Below, in pieces: positions 18,042 to 28,199 of a stretch of 64,000 nt of DNA. The DNA is from Staphylococcus cornubiensis. GTDB lineage: Bacteria > Bacillota > Bacilli > Staphylococcales > Staphylococcaceae. The stretch covers positions 124,001 to 188,000 of the forward strand of contig NZ_FXUZ01000002.1 in NCBI RefSeq assembly GCF_900183575.1, written 5' to 3'. Within the stretch, counting starts at the first letter, position 1, and every line of letters starts with the position of its first letter. The notes under the pieces are model-generated. The model was not told the DNA's origin. It worked only from the letters and a program-made list of their open reading frames with translations, and ran no database searches. The position numbers were made by a program, and so were the translations under genes.

Positions 18042-19547
18042 ATGAAAAACTTACATAACAAGACAGATGTTGTACTTATTGGTGGCGGTATCATGAGTGC
18101 AACATTAGGAACATTATTAAAAGAGTTAGAGCCTGAATGGGATATTAATGTTTTTGAACGTTTAGATAAATGTGCACAAGAAAGTTCTAACGTCTGGAAC
18201 AATGCGGGTACAGGACATTCTGCACTATGTGAGTTGAACTATACAAGTGAAAAAGAAGATGGAACAGTCGACATTACAAAAGCGATTAAAATTAATGAAC
18301 AGTTCCAAGTTTCAAAACAATTTTGGTCATACCTCGTGAAAAATGGCAAGCTTGAACAACCAGAAGGCTTCATTCGAACTGTGCCACACATGAGTTTCGT
18401 GACTGGGGATAAGAATGTAAATTTCTTAAAAGCGCGTGTGAAAGCATTGCGTGAAAATGTATTATTCCAAGGTATGGATATTACAGATGATCAAGAAACA
18501 TTGAAAAAATGGGTGCCTTTAATGATGGAAGGGCGCGAACAAACGAATGAACCCATGGCTGCGACACGTGATGAGTCAGGGACAGACGTCAATTTTGGCG
18601 CGTTGACACATAAATTGTTAAGCCAATTAGAAGCTAAGGGCGGTTCATTATATTACGAACATGAAGTGCTTGATTTAAAACAACATCGTGATGGGACATG
18701 GACAGTAAAAATTAAAGACTTAAAAGAAGACCGCGTATTTACAGTAGTCTCTAAATTCGTATTTATTGGTGCAGGTGGGGCAAGTTTACCTTTATTACAA
18801 AAAACGGGCTTACCTGAATCCAAACATATCGGTGGCTTCCCAGTAAGTGGAATGTTTTTAGTATGCAAAAAACCAGAAATTGTGAGTAAACATGAAGCTA
18901 AAGTGTATGGTAAAGCAGAAGTAGGTGCACCGCCAATGTCTGTACCACATCTTGATACACGTTATATTGATGGGGAACGTGCATTATTATTTGGGCCATT
19001 CGCTGGCTTTTCACCTAAGTTCTTAAAGACAGGATCGTACTTTGATTTAATCAAGTCTGTCAAACCGAATAATGTTGCGACAATGTTAGCAGCAGGGGCT
19101 AAAGAGATGGATTTAACTAAATATTTAATTCAACAAGTTCTGTTATCTAATGAAGAAAGAATGAATGACTTAAGAAAGTTTGTACCAACAGCGAAAGATG
19201 AAGATTGGCAAGTTGTTGTTGCAGGTCAACGTGTTCAAGTAATTAAAGACACAGAAGACAAAGGAAAAGGGACATTACAATTTGGTACTGAGGTCATCAC
19301 TTCTGAAGATGGCACGCTTGCTGCATTGTTAGGTGCGTCACCAGGGGCATCTACGGCAGTGGCAGTGATGTTAGATATTTTACAACGTGCGTTTGCTGAT
19401 AAGTTTAAGGAATGGGAGCCACATGTGAAAGAGATGGTACCGTCGTTTGGTGTACGCTTGACGGATGAGATTGATTTGTTTAAGCAGTTGAATCATGAGA
19501 TTTCGGAAAACTTAAAGTTGAATGAATCGGGTGCGTTGTTAAGTTAA
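18042..19547 (+). CDS. mqo: Malate:quinone oxidoreductase
   Basis: 501 residues, full family length. The FAD fold at the N terminus is [17 protein letters not shown] (about 10-26), followed by the Mqo-type block [16 protein letters not shown] (about 52-67). The C-terminal [19 protein letters not shown] is also typical. It is a peripheral membrane flavoenzyme that oxidises malate to oxaloacetate and reduces quinone in the TCA cycle and respiratory chain. The start follows AAAGGGGG. Monocistronic, with terminator at 19557-19594. Staphylococci often have two mqo genes; gene order suggests this is the one near lctP. Confidence 0.95.
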   Translation: MKNLHNKTDVVLIGGGIMSATLGTLLKELEPEWDINVFERLDKCAQESSNVWNNAGTGHSALCELNYTSEKEDGTVDITKAIKINEQFQVSKQFWSYLVKNGKLEQPEGFIRTVPHMSFVTGDKNVNFLKARVKALRENVLFQGMDITDDQETLKKWVPLMMEGREQTNEPMAATRDESGTDVNFGALTHKLLSQLEAKGGSLYYEHEVLDLKQHRDGTWTVKIKDLKEDRVFTVVSKFVFIGAGGASLPLLQKTGLPESKHIGGFPVSGMFLVCKKPEIVSKHEAKVYGKAEVGAPPMSVPHLDTRYIDGERALLFGPFAGFSPKFLKTGSYFDLIKSVKPNNVATMLAAGAKEMDLTKYLIQQVLLSNEERMNDLRKFVPTAKDEDWQVVVAGQRVQVIKDTEDKGKGTLQFGTEVITSEDGTLAALLGASPGASTAVAVMLDILQRAFADKFKEWEPHVKEMVPSFGVRLTDEIDLFKQLNHEISENLKLNESGALLS

Positions 19548-19556
19548 CGTATAGAT

Positions 19557-19594
19557 AAAAAAGCAGTGAGGCGATGAAGCTTCACTGCTTTTTT
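19557..19594 (+). terminator. Terminator of mqo
   Basis: AAAAAGCAGTGA pairs with TCACTGCTTTTTT around a short GC-closed inner loop. Confidence 0.88.
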
Positions 19595-19634
19595 GATATA
19601 TCATTTAAAAGATTGCGACATGAGTGGGGCTATA

Positions 19635-19924
19635 GATTGCAAAACCGTGCTACGCTTTCCAAGGCGCTACAGTCTCAACTAGCCAATGCTTGATTGAATT
19701 GTTATATAGGTGTGGCGTTGGCGGATTTTCGGGAGCAGTACAGAAATCTCATGTGCAACAAAGATTTCGTCGTACTGCCCCCGCAAGGCTGACTAGACTT
19801 CTCAAAAGCGAAAGCATTGAGAAGTCAGACAGCTACTGCGTTAAACAGTAGCCACTATTATAGTTAAAAGATGTCATTTTGTTTTCAATTTTTCCTTCAT
19901 GAGTCTGGAATGGTTCTTGCAATC
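19635..19924 (+). repeat. Modular palindromic intergenic repeat, long form (copy 3)
   Basis: 290 bp from GATTGC to GCAATC. The left arm and central stem (CCAATGC/GCGTTGG, with one G-T pair) are as in the short form. At the GGATTTTCG boundary a 125-bp cassette (19731-19855) replaces most of the right arm. The cassette has three hairpins: CAGTAC/GTACTG, GACTTCTCAA/TTGAGAAGTC and GCTACTG/CAGTAGC. The right end resumes as GAGTCTGG...GCAATC. Located between the convergent mqo and hssS genes. Confidence 0.9.
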
Positions 19925-20045
19925 TCAATAGATACAATTTCAATGTATCTTTCAACAAAAGCACCGTCCTCTCATCTTATTAAAAGGGAGAGTGATATTT
20001 AACAGTATTGTGCTTTCTGAGAAGTTGAATCTTTCTGTGTTTCTC

Positions 20046-20098
20046 AAAAAAAAACAAGTCAGACAGAGACCTATGATTGAGGTCACTGTCTGACTTAT
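20046..20098 (-). terminator. Terminator of hssRS
   Basis: AAGTCAGACAG pairs with CTGTCTGACTT, with an inner GACC/GGTC; on the minus strand a run of about nine T follows. Confidence 0.88.
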
Positions 20099-20113
20099 GA
20101 TATATGAAATACC

Positions 20114-21493
20114 TTATTGCGATGTGTCGATGCGTGGAAGGATGATGGTAAATGTTGTCCCTTGATCGAGTTCGCTTTCGACTTCGATTCGACCACCATG
20201 CCGTTCAATGATAGATTTTGAAATGGCGAGTCCTAGCCCATTGCTGTCTGTATGGCTTGAAGATTTATAAAACCGTTCAAATATCCGCTGTTTGACTTTT
20301 TCGTTCATTCCGGGACCATCGTCTTGTACTTTTAATATCATTTGGTCCGCTTCAGCAGTCAAATCGATTTCAATAGTGCCAAATGTGTGTGTATATTTAA
20401 TCGCATTTCGAATAATATTTTCAAAAGCTTGTGTTAACAAACGTGCATTGCCTCGAATCGTTATCTCTTCTAAATCATAGAGCAACACTTGATTTTTCTG
20501 ATCAATCGCATAATTTTCATGTTTTAAAATATCTAGAATACAGTCATTGACTAGGAATGTATCATCAAATTGCAGATGTGTATCATTGTCTAGTTCTGAT
20601 AACAACAACAGTTGACGTACGAGTTGACTCAATCGATGGGTTTCATCATAAATGCGACCAATATAACGTGATTGTTGTGCTGTCGTATGTTCTTGTTGAA
20701 GTTGCGTGAGTAAATGATGAATATGTGTTAAAGGTGTTTTAATTTCGTGTGAGACGTTTTGGACAAAGTGTTGTCTCATATCATCGACTTGTTTTAATTC
20801 GAGTCGCATCGTGTCGAAATGTTGCTGGAGAACGCCGAGTTCATCGCGTCGTGTAACAGCAATAGGTGTCGCAAAGTCGCCTGCCATTAAGCGCTCAGTT
20901 GCTTGTTTTAACTGTTTAACTGGCTTAACTAATGCGTAAGTTGACCAAGTCACAAGTGCGATAGAAATGATGACAAGTAAGACGAGTAGCACGAGTAAAA
21001 AGATACGAAATTCACTAAATGTATGACCGATATCAGGTCTCATAAATACTGCGACGTTACCATTTGAAGTTGTAAAATGTGTACCGACTGTGTTACGGGT
21101 TTCGTTGTCAAAAAAGCCAGTGATGACGGGATTAAAGGGTCTATCACCAATCCCGTGATAATCTTGCCCAGACTGTACACGACGAATATCAGCAGTCGTT
21201 AAATTTTGTTTTCTAAATGGCTCTCCGTAATATGTCGCATGACCCGTTTCATCATAAGCAACGACTTGATAATTTAAATCACCTAATAACGCTAAATAAC
21301 GGTCCAAGTCTTCACTGTTTTGGGCATCTTTATACGCTTGTGCACGTTTAAGTGTGGCCATAATTTGCGCATCATTTTTATCTTTTAATTGAAAATGATA
21401 GTAAATGTTAGAAATCTCAAAGCTGAGCAACGAACTGATTAACATGACGGTGAAAGTATAAAGTGCAAAACGTGAGTATAATGATTTAAGCAT
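20114..21493 (-). CDS. hssS: Haem-responsive sensor histidine kinase HssS
   Basis: 459 residues. One membrane helix at about 11-30, an extracellular sensor loop (31-162), a second helix (163-185), a HAMP linker, then a HisKA domain with phospho-acceptor His249 in NVSHEIKTPLTHIH. The ATPase domain has DDGPGMN and NGLGLAIS. It senses haem stress and phosphorylates HssR to switch on the HrtAB exporter. Its start overlaps the hssR stop by 8 bp, so the two are one operon. The identification rests on synteny with hrtBA and the HssR box at 22362-22378. Confidence 0.93.
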   Translation of the reverse strand: MLKSLYSRFALYTFTVMLISSLLSFEISNIYYHFQLKDKNDAQIMATLKRAQAYKDAQNSEDLDRYLALLGDLNYQVVAYDETGHATYYGEPFRKQNLTTADIRRVQSGQDYHGIGDRPFNPVITGFFDNETRNTVGTHFTTSNGNVAVFMRPDIGHTFSEFRIFLLVLLVLLVIISIALVTWSTYALVKPVKQLKQATERLMAGDFATPIAVTRRDELGVLQQHFDTMRLELKQVDDMRQHFVQNVSHEIKTPLTHIHHLLTQLQQEHTTAQQSRYIGRIYDETHRLSQLVRQLLLLSELDNDTHLQFDDTFLVNDCILDILKHENYAIDQKNQVLLYDLEEITIRGNARLLTQAFENIIRNAIKYTHTFGTIEIDLTAEADQMILKVQDDGPGMNEKVKQRIFERFYKSSSHTDSNGLGLAISKSIIERHGGRIEVESELDQGTTFTIILPRIDTSQ

Positions 21494-22163
21494 CTTGCGT
21501 CACCTTATATCCCACACCGCGCACAGTGTCAATATGCACATTGGCACCTAATTTTTTTAAGCGTGCTCTTAAGCGTTTAATGTGGACGTCCACTGTGCGT
21601 TCATCTCCTTCATAATCGATGCCCCAAATTTTTTCAATCAACTGGTCGCGATGAAAGACTTGTTTCGGATAAGCGACGAGCAAACTTAACAATTCAAACT
21701 CTTTATGTGGCAAAATCATACCTTTTGTATCGACCTTAACTTCGAGCTGAGTTTGATCTATCGTAAGGTTACCGAGCGTCAAAAGTGTTTCAGTAGCAAT
21801 TTGATAACGTCTGAGCACGGCTTGTATGCGAAAGATGAGTTCAGCAACTTCGAATGGTTTTGTGACGTAATCATCCGTACCAGCTAGGAAGGCACGTTCT
21901 TTATCACTCAGTGCATCTCGAGCAGTTAACATAATGACGGGATATTCATAGTCATACTTTAACGTTTCACATAGTTCAAAACCGTCCATTCCATCCATCA
22001 TGACGTCTACGATAGCGATATCAATGGAATGTTTTTCAAGATATTCAAGTGCTGCCTCACCACTTGTGACAGTGACGGCATGATATCCTTTTCGCTGCAA
22101 GTGTGTTGCGACATAATTTAAAATTTCCGGATCATCATCAACAACTAAACATGTGACTGACAC
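21486..22163 (-). CDS. hssR: Response regulator HssR (OmpR/PhoB family)
   Basis: 225 residues. Receiver domain 1-115 with acidic pair Asp10-Asp11, phospho-acceptor Asp53 (IAIVDVMMDGMDG), Thr in MLTARD and Lys in VTKPF. The C-terminal winged helix ends DERTVDVHIKRLRARLKK...VRGVGYKV, the OmpR-type DNA reader. It binds the direct repeat in front of hrtB and activates hrtBA. Translated with hssS (8-bp overlap) and divergent from hrtB across a 265-bp gap. Confidence 0.94.
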   Translation of the reverse strand: MSVTCLVVDDDPEILNYVATHLQRKGYHAVTVTSGEAALEYLEKHSIDIAIVDVMMDGMDGFELCETLKYDYEYPVIMLTARDALSDKERAFLAGTDDYVTKPFEVAELIFRIQAVLRRYQIATETLLTLGNLTIDQTQLEVKVDTKGMILPHKEFELLSLLVAYPKQVFHRDQLIEKIWGIDYEGDERTVDVHIKRLRARLKKLGANVHIDTVRGVGYKVTQDA

Positions 22164-22361
22164 GTTGACCGTCCTCCTTGAAGTGCATTTTTAGCTTTTA
22201 TCATTCATACGAATATAACGACGTGTAGCTGTTGAAGTTATCATAAATGTTTTTATCAAAAGTTGCAATTGGAAATCAAAAGCCCTCTATTTATCGTGAA
22301 AAGTGCTTGAAGTTGATTGGATACATAACCTGTTTTGAAGAAATTTATAAAAATGTGGCTT

Positions 22362-22378
22362 GTTCATATTCAGTTCAT
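22362..22378 (+). promoter_or_regulatory. HssR-binding direct repeat of hrtBA
   Basis: GTTCATATT-CA-GTTCAT is identical to the known S. aureus HssR repeat (GTTCATATTNNGTTCAT). A TATAGT -10-like hexamer follows at 22389-22394, placing the site in the -35 region, and hrtB begins at 22429. Confidence 0.92.
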
Positions 22379-22428
22379 AAAAGGACGATATAGTATTTCC
22401 AAGATGAATTTGAAAGGGAGATACGGGT

Positions 22429-23493
22429 ATGAAAATTGCACTAAATGAACTCAAGTTTTATAAGTTCAAATATTTATTAATCACATTTATCGTCATTCTT
22501 CTTGCAAGTATGGTGCTTTTTATTACAGGGTTAGCACAAGGGTTAGCAAGAGAAAATATCGCTTTAATCGATCAATTTAAATCTGAGCGTTTTGTCATTC
22601 AGAAAGATGTCGATCAACAATTAGAGAAATCAAATATTAATGCGCAAACACAGCAAGAAATTGAAAAAAATGTCAAAACAGCGCCATTAAAATTAGCAAT
22701 GGCAACAATTAAACACCAAGACAATAAAACAGATGTAATTTTTGCGACGATGCCTAAAGATGAACGTCCTCAGTTAAAAACAGGGGAGTTACCGCAAAAA
22801 TCAAATGAAGTCGTATTGAACCAAAAATTAGCAGGTGAAGGTGTCAAAATTGGTGATAAAGTGAACGTCGAGGATAAAAATGTCACTTTAAAAGTTGTAG
22901 GGTTCTTTGATGATGCGATGTATGCACACACAAATATTGCTATGACGACTGATGATGGGTTAAAAGTCATTGCGGGCGATCATGTTGCGACATCACTTTA
23001 TTTCTTGAATGATGCGACAGCACAACAAATTAAAAATGTTAAAGGGATTTCAGGTGTCGAAGTGGTCAATAAACAAGATTTAACCGATGCGATACCGAGC
23101 TATCAAGCAGAACAAGCACCACTGAATATGATGATTGTAAGCCTATTTGTCATTACAGCTATCGTCCTCACAGCATTTTTCTATGTCATGACGATTCAAA
23201 AAACAGCAGAAATCGGTATTTTGAAAGCCATTGGTATTAAAACGTCACACTTGTTATGGAGTTTGTTATTCCAAATTTTATTCGTGACAATGTTAGGCGT
23301 CATCATAGCGCTCTTATTAATTACAGGACTAGAAGCGGCCTTACCTGTCACAATGCCTTTCTTTATCAATGGCAGCATGATGTTACTTGTCGTTGTCGTC
23401 TTTATTATTGTCGCTGTAGTGGGCGCATTACTGTCATTAGTGCGTGTCTTTAAAATTGATCCTATTGAAGCGATTGGAGGGGGACAAGTATGA
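22429..23493 (+). CDS. hrtB: Haem exporter permease HrtB (MacB/FtsX-type)
   Basis: 354 residues with a FtsX-type layout: membrane helix 1 at about 15-35, a large extracellular domain (about 36-228), then three helices (about 229-255, 278-300, 310-335). The cytoplasmic coupling block [16 protein letters not shown] lies after helix 2. With HrtA it forms the exporter that relieves haem toxicity. Its stop overlaps the hrtA start by 4 bp. Expression is driven from the HssR box 50 bp upstream. Confidence 0.93.
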   Translation: MKIALNELKFYKFKYLLITFIVILLASMVLFITGLAQGLARENIALIDQFKSERFVIQKDVDQQLEKSNINAQTQQEIEKNVKTAPLKLAMATIKHQDNKTDVIFATMPKDERPQLKTGELPQKSNEVVLNQKLAGEGVKIGDKVNVEDKNVTLKVVGFFDDAMYAHTNIAMTTDDGLKVIAGDHVATSLYFLNDATAQQIKNVKGISGVEVVNKQDLTDAIPSYQAEQAPLNMMIVSLFVITAIVLTAFFYVMTIQKTAEIGILKAIGIKTSHLLWSLLFQILFVTMLGVIIALLLITGLEAALPVTMPFFINGSMMLLVVVVFIIVAVVGALLSLVRVFKIDPIEAIGGGQV

Positions 23494-24185
23494 GTTTAGT
23501 CGTTAAAGATTTAGTAAAAACATTCGGTAAAGGGGATGCCGCGACAAAAGTATTAAAAGGTATCAACTTTGAAGTACAACCAGGAGAATTTGTCATTTTA
23601 AACGGGATGTCAGGTTCTGGAAAATCAACATTGCTGACGATTATTGGTGGGCTTTTATCTCCAACAGAAGGTAAAGTGATGTTGGACGGTGAAGATTTGA
23701 GCGGTTTGTCTCAAAAAGCATTGACGGAAAAACGTTTGAAAGAGATAGGTTTTATTTTTCAAGCTTCTCATTTAGTCCCTTATTTAAAAGTGCATGAACA
23801 ATTAGAACTTGTTGGTAAAGAAGCAGGGATGGACCGTCAAACAGCACAACAGCGCGCGAAAATGTTATTAGAGCAAATTGGTTTAAGTCATCGAGAGCGT
23901 GTTTATCCACATATGTTATCTGGGGGCGAAAAACAACGTGTGGCGATTATGCGTGCCTGGATGAATCAGCCGAAACTGTTACTTGCAGATGAACCTACAG
24001 CAAGTTTAGATGCAAAACGTGCCACAGAAGTTGTAGAAATGATTAAACAGCAAGTACGTCAAGAAGGCACTATCGGCATCATGGTGACGCATGATCAACG
24101 GTTGTTTGATTATGCCGACCGTATTATTTATTTGAACGATGGTGAATTAATGGAGACAGTGACAGCAATGAAGGCATCATATTGA
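23490..24185 (+). CDS. hrtA: Haem exporter ATPase HrtA
   Basis: 231 residues, an ABC ATPase of the LolD/MacB class. Walker [10 protein letters not shown] at 39-47, the ABC signature LSGGEKQR near 145, Walker [13 protein letters not shown] and the H-loop His in MVTHDQ. It powers HrtB for haem efflux. Overlapping start/stop ATGA with hrtB shows translational coupling. It is followed by about 650 bp of intergenic DNA with a terminator at 24444 and a palindromic repeat. Confidence 0.94.
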   Translation: MSLVVKDLVKTFGKGDAATKVLKGINFEVQPGEFVILNGMSGSGKSTLLTIIGGLLSPTEGKVMLDGEDLSGLSQKALTEKRLKEIGFIFQASHLVPYLKVHEQLELVGKEAGMDRQTAQQRAKMLLEQIGLSHRERVYPHMLSGGEKQRVAIMRAWMNQPKLLLADEPTASLDAKRATEVVEMIKQQVRQEGTIGIMVTHDQRLFDYADRIIYLNDGELMETVTAMKASY

Positions 24186-24443
24186 GTCCACTCACCAAAT
24201 GTTTTGATAAACAGAAAGGAAATAGGATATAAAAATTTTGATAATCTTACCTTGATATATTTCAATCAAAAAGACGATATTTTGTTATTAAAAATATCCC
24301 TCGGGTGACTCGTCTATTTTAGTAATCTGAATTTAAACGCTACGAATCTTTGAGGCAAGGTGATAAGATGAAATGTTTTAATCTCCACTCACTTTAATTG
24401 ATTTTACATTTCCATATTTTAATTTTCGCATATTGAAATAAAG

Positions 24444-24486
24444 CGGGGACTGGGACATTAAGTTTTCCCAGTCCCTATCTTTTTAT
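24444..24486 (+). terminator. Terminator downstream of hrtA
   Basis: GGGGACTGGGA pairs with TCCCAGTCCC around a 10-nt loop, followed by TATCTTTTT. It is 260 bp after hrtA. Confidence 0.75.
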
Positions 24487-24609
24487 GGACATATACTGAT
24501 TAATAATGATAAAACAGCCAAAAATGAGGATGAATGGTACGTCATCATCAGATGTTATGAGGTTGTCTCAATTTCATAAACTTTCCCTAAATGGATTCAT
24601 TTGATGTAA

Positions 24610-24746
24610 GATTGCCCAGAAGGCTGAGACTCCCGAGGGATCAGACGCAGTCGAAAATCCGCCAACGCCTCATGTGTGTCATCGTTCAATTTAGCGTTGG
24701 CTAGTTGAGACAAGTCCCCTGGGAACGCGAAGCCATAAGGGCAATC
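24610..24746 (-). repeat. Modular palindromic intergenic repeat, short form (copy 4)
   Basis: 137 bp, GATTGCCC to GGGCAATC, reverse orientation. Central stem GCCAACGC/GCGTTGGC and outer pairs AGGCT/AGCC. Its right flank (24722-24825) is shared with 34259-34364. Located between the convergent ends of hrtA and the AbgT gene. Confidence 0.88.
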
Positions 24747-24838
24747 AAATACCACAAATCATAGGGAGGGGTAGTTAAACAAAATGCTTCATCAATAGCA
24801 TCAAGAATTTTTATATCTCATCTCCCGTTTTGTCATGC

Positions 24839-26371
24839 TTAAACATGAATGGGTCCACCTGGTCCTACAGGTATGCCTAATAAATACCAAATAATTAAAA
24901 AGAGCGTCCAAAATATACCGAGAAAAATAGAATAAGGCATTAAACTTGCGATTAGTGACCCTAATTTCATTTTGGGGTCATATTGTTGTGCATACGTTAA
25001 TAATAATGGTAAATAAGGCATCATTGGTGTAATGGGGTTTGTAATTGAGTCGCCTACACGGTAAATCATTTGAGTGAATGCAGGGTGAAAACCTAACAAT
25101 AACAGCATAGGAACGAAGATAGGTCCCAATAAAGCCCATTTTGCTGAAGCACTTCCAATCAGCATGTTAATGAGACTGCTCAATATTAACAGTCCGATAA
25201 TAAGCACGACACCATTTTGATTTTGCAGTAATTCAGCACCTTTCACCGCGATAAATATCCCTAAATGACTCCAAGTTAAAAAGGCGAGGAGTTGGGCAGC
25301 GAAAAAGACGATGACGATAAAATTCCCCATTGTTCCCATCGAATCTGTTAACATTTGGCCAATATCTTTTGACGACTGGATTGTTTTTGCTAAAACACCA
25401 TACACAAGACCTGGTATGAGGAAAGTCAGAATAATGACGATACCAATACCATTCATCAGGGGGGCGTTTTCAATAAGGCTATGTGTTTCCGGGTTACGTA
25501 GCCAACTGTTTTCAGGTATCGCAACTAAAGCAATGAGACATAATGTGATAACAAAACTCATGTTTGCCCAAAACAACGCCCGCTTTTCTTGAGGCGTCAC
25601 TTCAGATGCATCATTATTTTCTGTGAGTGTCATTTGAGTACGATCATATGGACCTAAGTGTGGAATGACAATCTTTTTAGTGACAACCCATAACACAGGT
25701 AACAACACGACGACACTTGCTGCAATAAAATACCAATTCATCGCCACATTAAGTGACATGTCTTTATGAATCAAGTGTGCTGACGGTTTAGTAAAAGCAT
25801 ACACGAGTGCGTCTTGCATACCGATAAAAAGATTCGCCGCAAACCCACCTAATGTTGCTGCATACGCTAATGCGAGTCCAGCTACAGGATGATAACCGAG
25901 CTTCATAAAGATCATTGCGACAAGGGGAGGCATGACAATAGGGGCTGCGTCTCCAGCAATATTCCCCATAATGCCAACAAAAATAATCGTCGGTAAAATG
26001 ATGCGCTCAGGTGTCATTGAGACGACGTAGATCATTAATTTATCAAAGTAACCACTTTTTTCAGCGATACCAATCCCAATCATGACAGAAAGTACAATAC
26101 CGAGTGCAGGAAATTGTGAAAAGTTCTTAATCGCATCGTTCATCAACATGACAAAGCCGTCATGACTTAAAATACTTCTGACTTCAATCATTTTGCCAGT
26201 GCCTGGATGTTTGACAGCTGTATCAAATTGAGACACCACTGCAGTAGTAATAGCTAAAATGATACAGAGTGAAAAGAACAGAATTATCGGGTCCGGTAAA
26301 CGATTGCCGACTTTTTCAACTTGATTGAGAAATATTGAAATCATCGGCTTTTTATCATTTCTGTTTTGCAT
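24839..26371 (-). CDS. AbgT-family transporter (p-aminobenzoyl-glutamate/antimetabolite family)
   Basis: 510 residues, normal AbgT length, with about 11-13 membrane helices. Conserved blocks include GNRLPDPIILFF near the N terminus, GDAAPIVMPPLVAMIF (about 135-150), GSASAKWALLGPIFVPML (about 402-419) and DSITNPITPMMPYLPLLL. Members take up p-aminobenzoyl-glutamate (AbgT) or export sulfonamides (MtrF, YdaH); sequence alone does not separate the two. Monocistronic; the start has AGGATGTG upstream. Confidence 0.88.
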   Translation of the reverse strand: MQNRNDKKPMISIFLNQVEKVGNRLPDPIILFFSLCIILAITTAVVSQFDTAVKHPGTGKMIEVRSILSHDGFVMLMNDAIKNFSQFPALGIVLSVMIGIGIAEKSGYFDKLMIYVVSMTPERIILPTIIFVGIMGNIAGDAAPIVMPPLVAMIFMKLGYHPVAGLALAYAATLGGFAANLFIGMQDALVYAFTKPSAHLIHKDMSLNVAMNWYFIAASVVVLLPVLWVVTKKIVIPHLGPYDRTQMTLTENNDASEVTPQEKRALFWANMSFVITLCLIALVAIPENSWLRNPETHSLIENAPLMNGIGIVIILTFLIPGLVYGVLAKTIQSSKDIGQMLTDSMGTMGNFIVIVFFAAQLLAFLTWSHLGIFIAVKGAELLQNQNGVVLIIGLLILSSLINMLIGSASAKWALLGPIFVPMLLLLGFHPAFTQMIYRVGDSITNPITPMMPYLPLLLTYAQQYDPKMKLGSLIASLMPYSIFLGIFWTLFLIIWYLLGIPVGPGGPIHV

Positions 26372-26526
26372 GACATCACATCCTATTTGAAAACTCGAAA
26401 CGCGCTGTTAACAACAATACGTCACGCGTGATTGCGCTTGGCTAAGTACATTTAAAGAAATATATTTAAGTATTTAATGATGAGTATAACAAATAGGAAG
26501 GATATCTGTATATTATTTTCTGAAAT

Positions 26527-27480
26527 TTAAGAAAATATATTCGAAATACAAATGCCAACTTGTAAAATACTGAATAGAACCCACAATCGCGGATATTGAA
26601 AAAGCAGACCACTATAATCGCGAATGAGTTCACGGCTGACCCAATGATGGGGTGTAGGTGCGCCATAGCCTAGTGCATGGACGTGTTGGCGTTCAGCAAG
26701 TCGGAGCGCGCGCATAATGTGAAACGAACTCGTAACGATAATCGTATGCGGCATTTTGTGTAACGCTAAATATCGCTTCGAAAAGTAAATGTTTTCCCTT
26801 GTATTGGTAGACCGATCTTCCATAGAAATGTGTTGTGGGTCAATACCTTGTTGAATTAAATAGCGTTGCATAGCGAGTGCTTCTGATATTGGTTCGTCAG
26901 GGCCTTGTCCGCCACTCACAATAATATGAAATTGTTCTAAACGTTGACTCAACATGATGGCCTGATCTAACCGTGCTTTTAACATCGGTGTGACGGCTTC
27001 GGTATAGATGCCTGCACCAAGAACAATGAGAGTAGCGCGTGTGACAGAAGGTACAGTTTGTAAATAAGCATGGGTCATGAACAAATAACCTTGCCATACT
27101 GTAAGAAACACGATGGCTAATTGAATTAACAGATTAAAAGGTATCGTTAAAATGGCAGGAATCAAAGGCGTCACTAATAAACTTCCGGCAATAAGTGCAA
27201 TAATAGCTAGGTGGTATGCGATGACACGTCCCATAATATGACAATAAGTTTTAAGATGGCGAAACATTGATAAAGCGAGTGCACTGAACCCAATGACTAA
27301 AATCATCATTAACAAGGTGAGACGATGTTCGTGATTGAAGTACGTCATTGTCACTAAAAGCATATGAAGGTAAAGGATCACTGTAAATGAAGTGATACGT
27401 AAAAAAAGATGTGGCTTTATCTTTATTAGTATTAAGATTATAATGTAGCTTGTTAATAACATAATTTGAAATAAATTCAT
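26527..27480 (-). CDS. YdcF/DUF218-family membrane protein
   Basis: 317 residues. The first 155 contain about five membrane helices. The soluble C-terminal DUF218 domain starts ATLIVLGAGIYTEAVTPML and continues with FHIIVSGGQGPDEPISEA, ISMEDRSTNTRENI and TIIVTSSFHIMRALRLAE, the characteristic family blocks. DUF218 proteins (YdcF, ElyC, SanA, VanZ-like contexts) are linked to envelope lipid-carrier metabolism, with no established reaction. A weak AAAGGA precedes the start. It is divergent from tcaR. Confidence 0.82.
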   Translation of the reverse strand: MNLFQIMLLTSYIIILILIKIKPHLFLRITSFTVILYLHMLLVTMTYFNHEHRLTLLMMILVIGFSALALSMFRHLKTYCHIMGRVIAYHLAIIALIAGSLLVTPLIPAILTIPFNLLIQLAIVFLTVWQGYLFMTHAYLQTVPSVTRATLIVLGAGIYTEAVTPMLKARLDQAIMLSQRLEQFHIIVSGGQGPDEPISEALAMQRYLIQQGIDPQHISMEDRSTNTRENIYFSKRYLALHKMPHTIIVTSSFHIMRALRLAERQHVHALGYGAPTPHHWVSRELIRDYSGLLFQYPRLWVLFSILQVGICISNIFS

Positions 27481-27620
27481 TTTTTGAGTCCTTTATTTTA
27501 TCATTTACGGTAATCATACTAGATTCTTTACAAAAAATGTCAAAAAATGAGGTTTCCTTATAAAAAAATTGTTGGTACGATGGTAAGGATAGTTGTTTGT
27601 AATGAAGGCGGTGAATTAAA

Positions 27621-28085
27621 ATGACCCATTCAAATTCGATGAGTCAACATATTACGTTTATGGGTGAATTTATGACGAATATGAATGCACTCACAACAGG
27701 ATTGTTAAAAGATTTAAGATCTCGATACGGCATTTCAAATGAGCAATCGAGTGTTTTATTGATGCTTTCTAATGACAAGTCACTCACATTAACAGAGATT
27801 ACTTTACGTCAAGGTGTGAATAAAGCAGCAGTCAGTAGAAGAATTAAAAAGTTAGTCGATTTAGGGTTAGTCAAATGGGTGAATATGGCATATGAATCTG
27901 ATAAACGATTAAAATATGTCGCCCTTACAGAAGCAGGATTAGGCTATGTGCGTGCTTCAAGAAATTTAATTGCGGATTTGGCGAATGAAATGTTGTCAGA
28001 TATCCCATTAGAAAAAATTGACCAAACGCGAGAGATGCTTGAACTCATCGACGAACGTGTCCAAGGTCAATTGAATCAACTGTGA
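27621..28085 (+). CDS. tcaR: MarR-family regulator TcaR
   Basis: 154 residues, all-helical MarR fold. The winged helix lies in about 45-110: LTLTEITLRQGVNKAAVSRR is the recognition part, and SDKRLKYVALTEAG the wing. In staphylococci TcaR represses the ica biofilm operon and influences teicoplanin and beta-lactam response; it precedes tcaA as here. The start follows AAGGCGGTG. The gap of 114 bp to tcaA has no terminator, so partial cotranscription is possible. Confidence 0.88.
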   Translation: MTHSNSMSQHITFMGEFMTNMNALTTGLLKDLRSRYGISNEQSSVLLMLSNDKSLTLTEITLRQGVNKAAVSRRIKKLVDLGLVKWVNMAYESDKRLKYVALTEAGLGYVRASRNLIADLANEMLSDIPLEKIDQTREMLELIDERVQGQLNQL

Positions 28086-28199
28086 TGTGTGAGAGATAGA
28101 TGCGTGCTACTTCTCGCGTCTGATGCATTTTTTAATAACACAATTTATGATAAATAAGTATGACGAATGAGCAAAATTAAAAGAATAGGAGGTGTAAGT

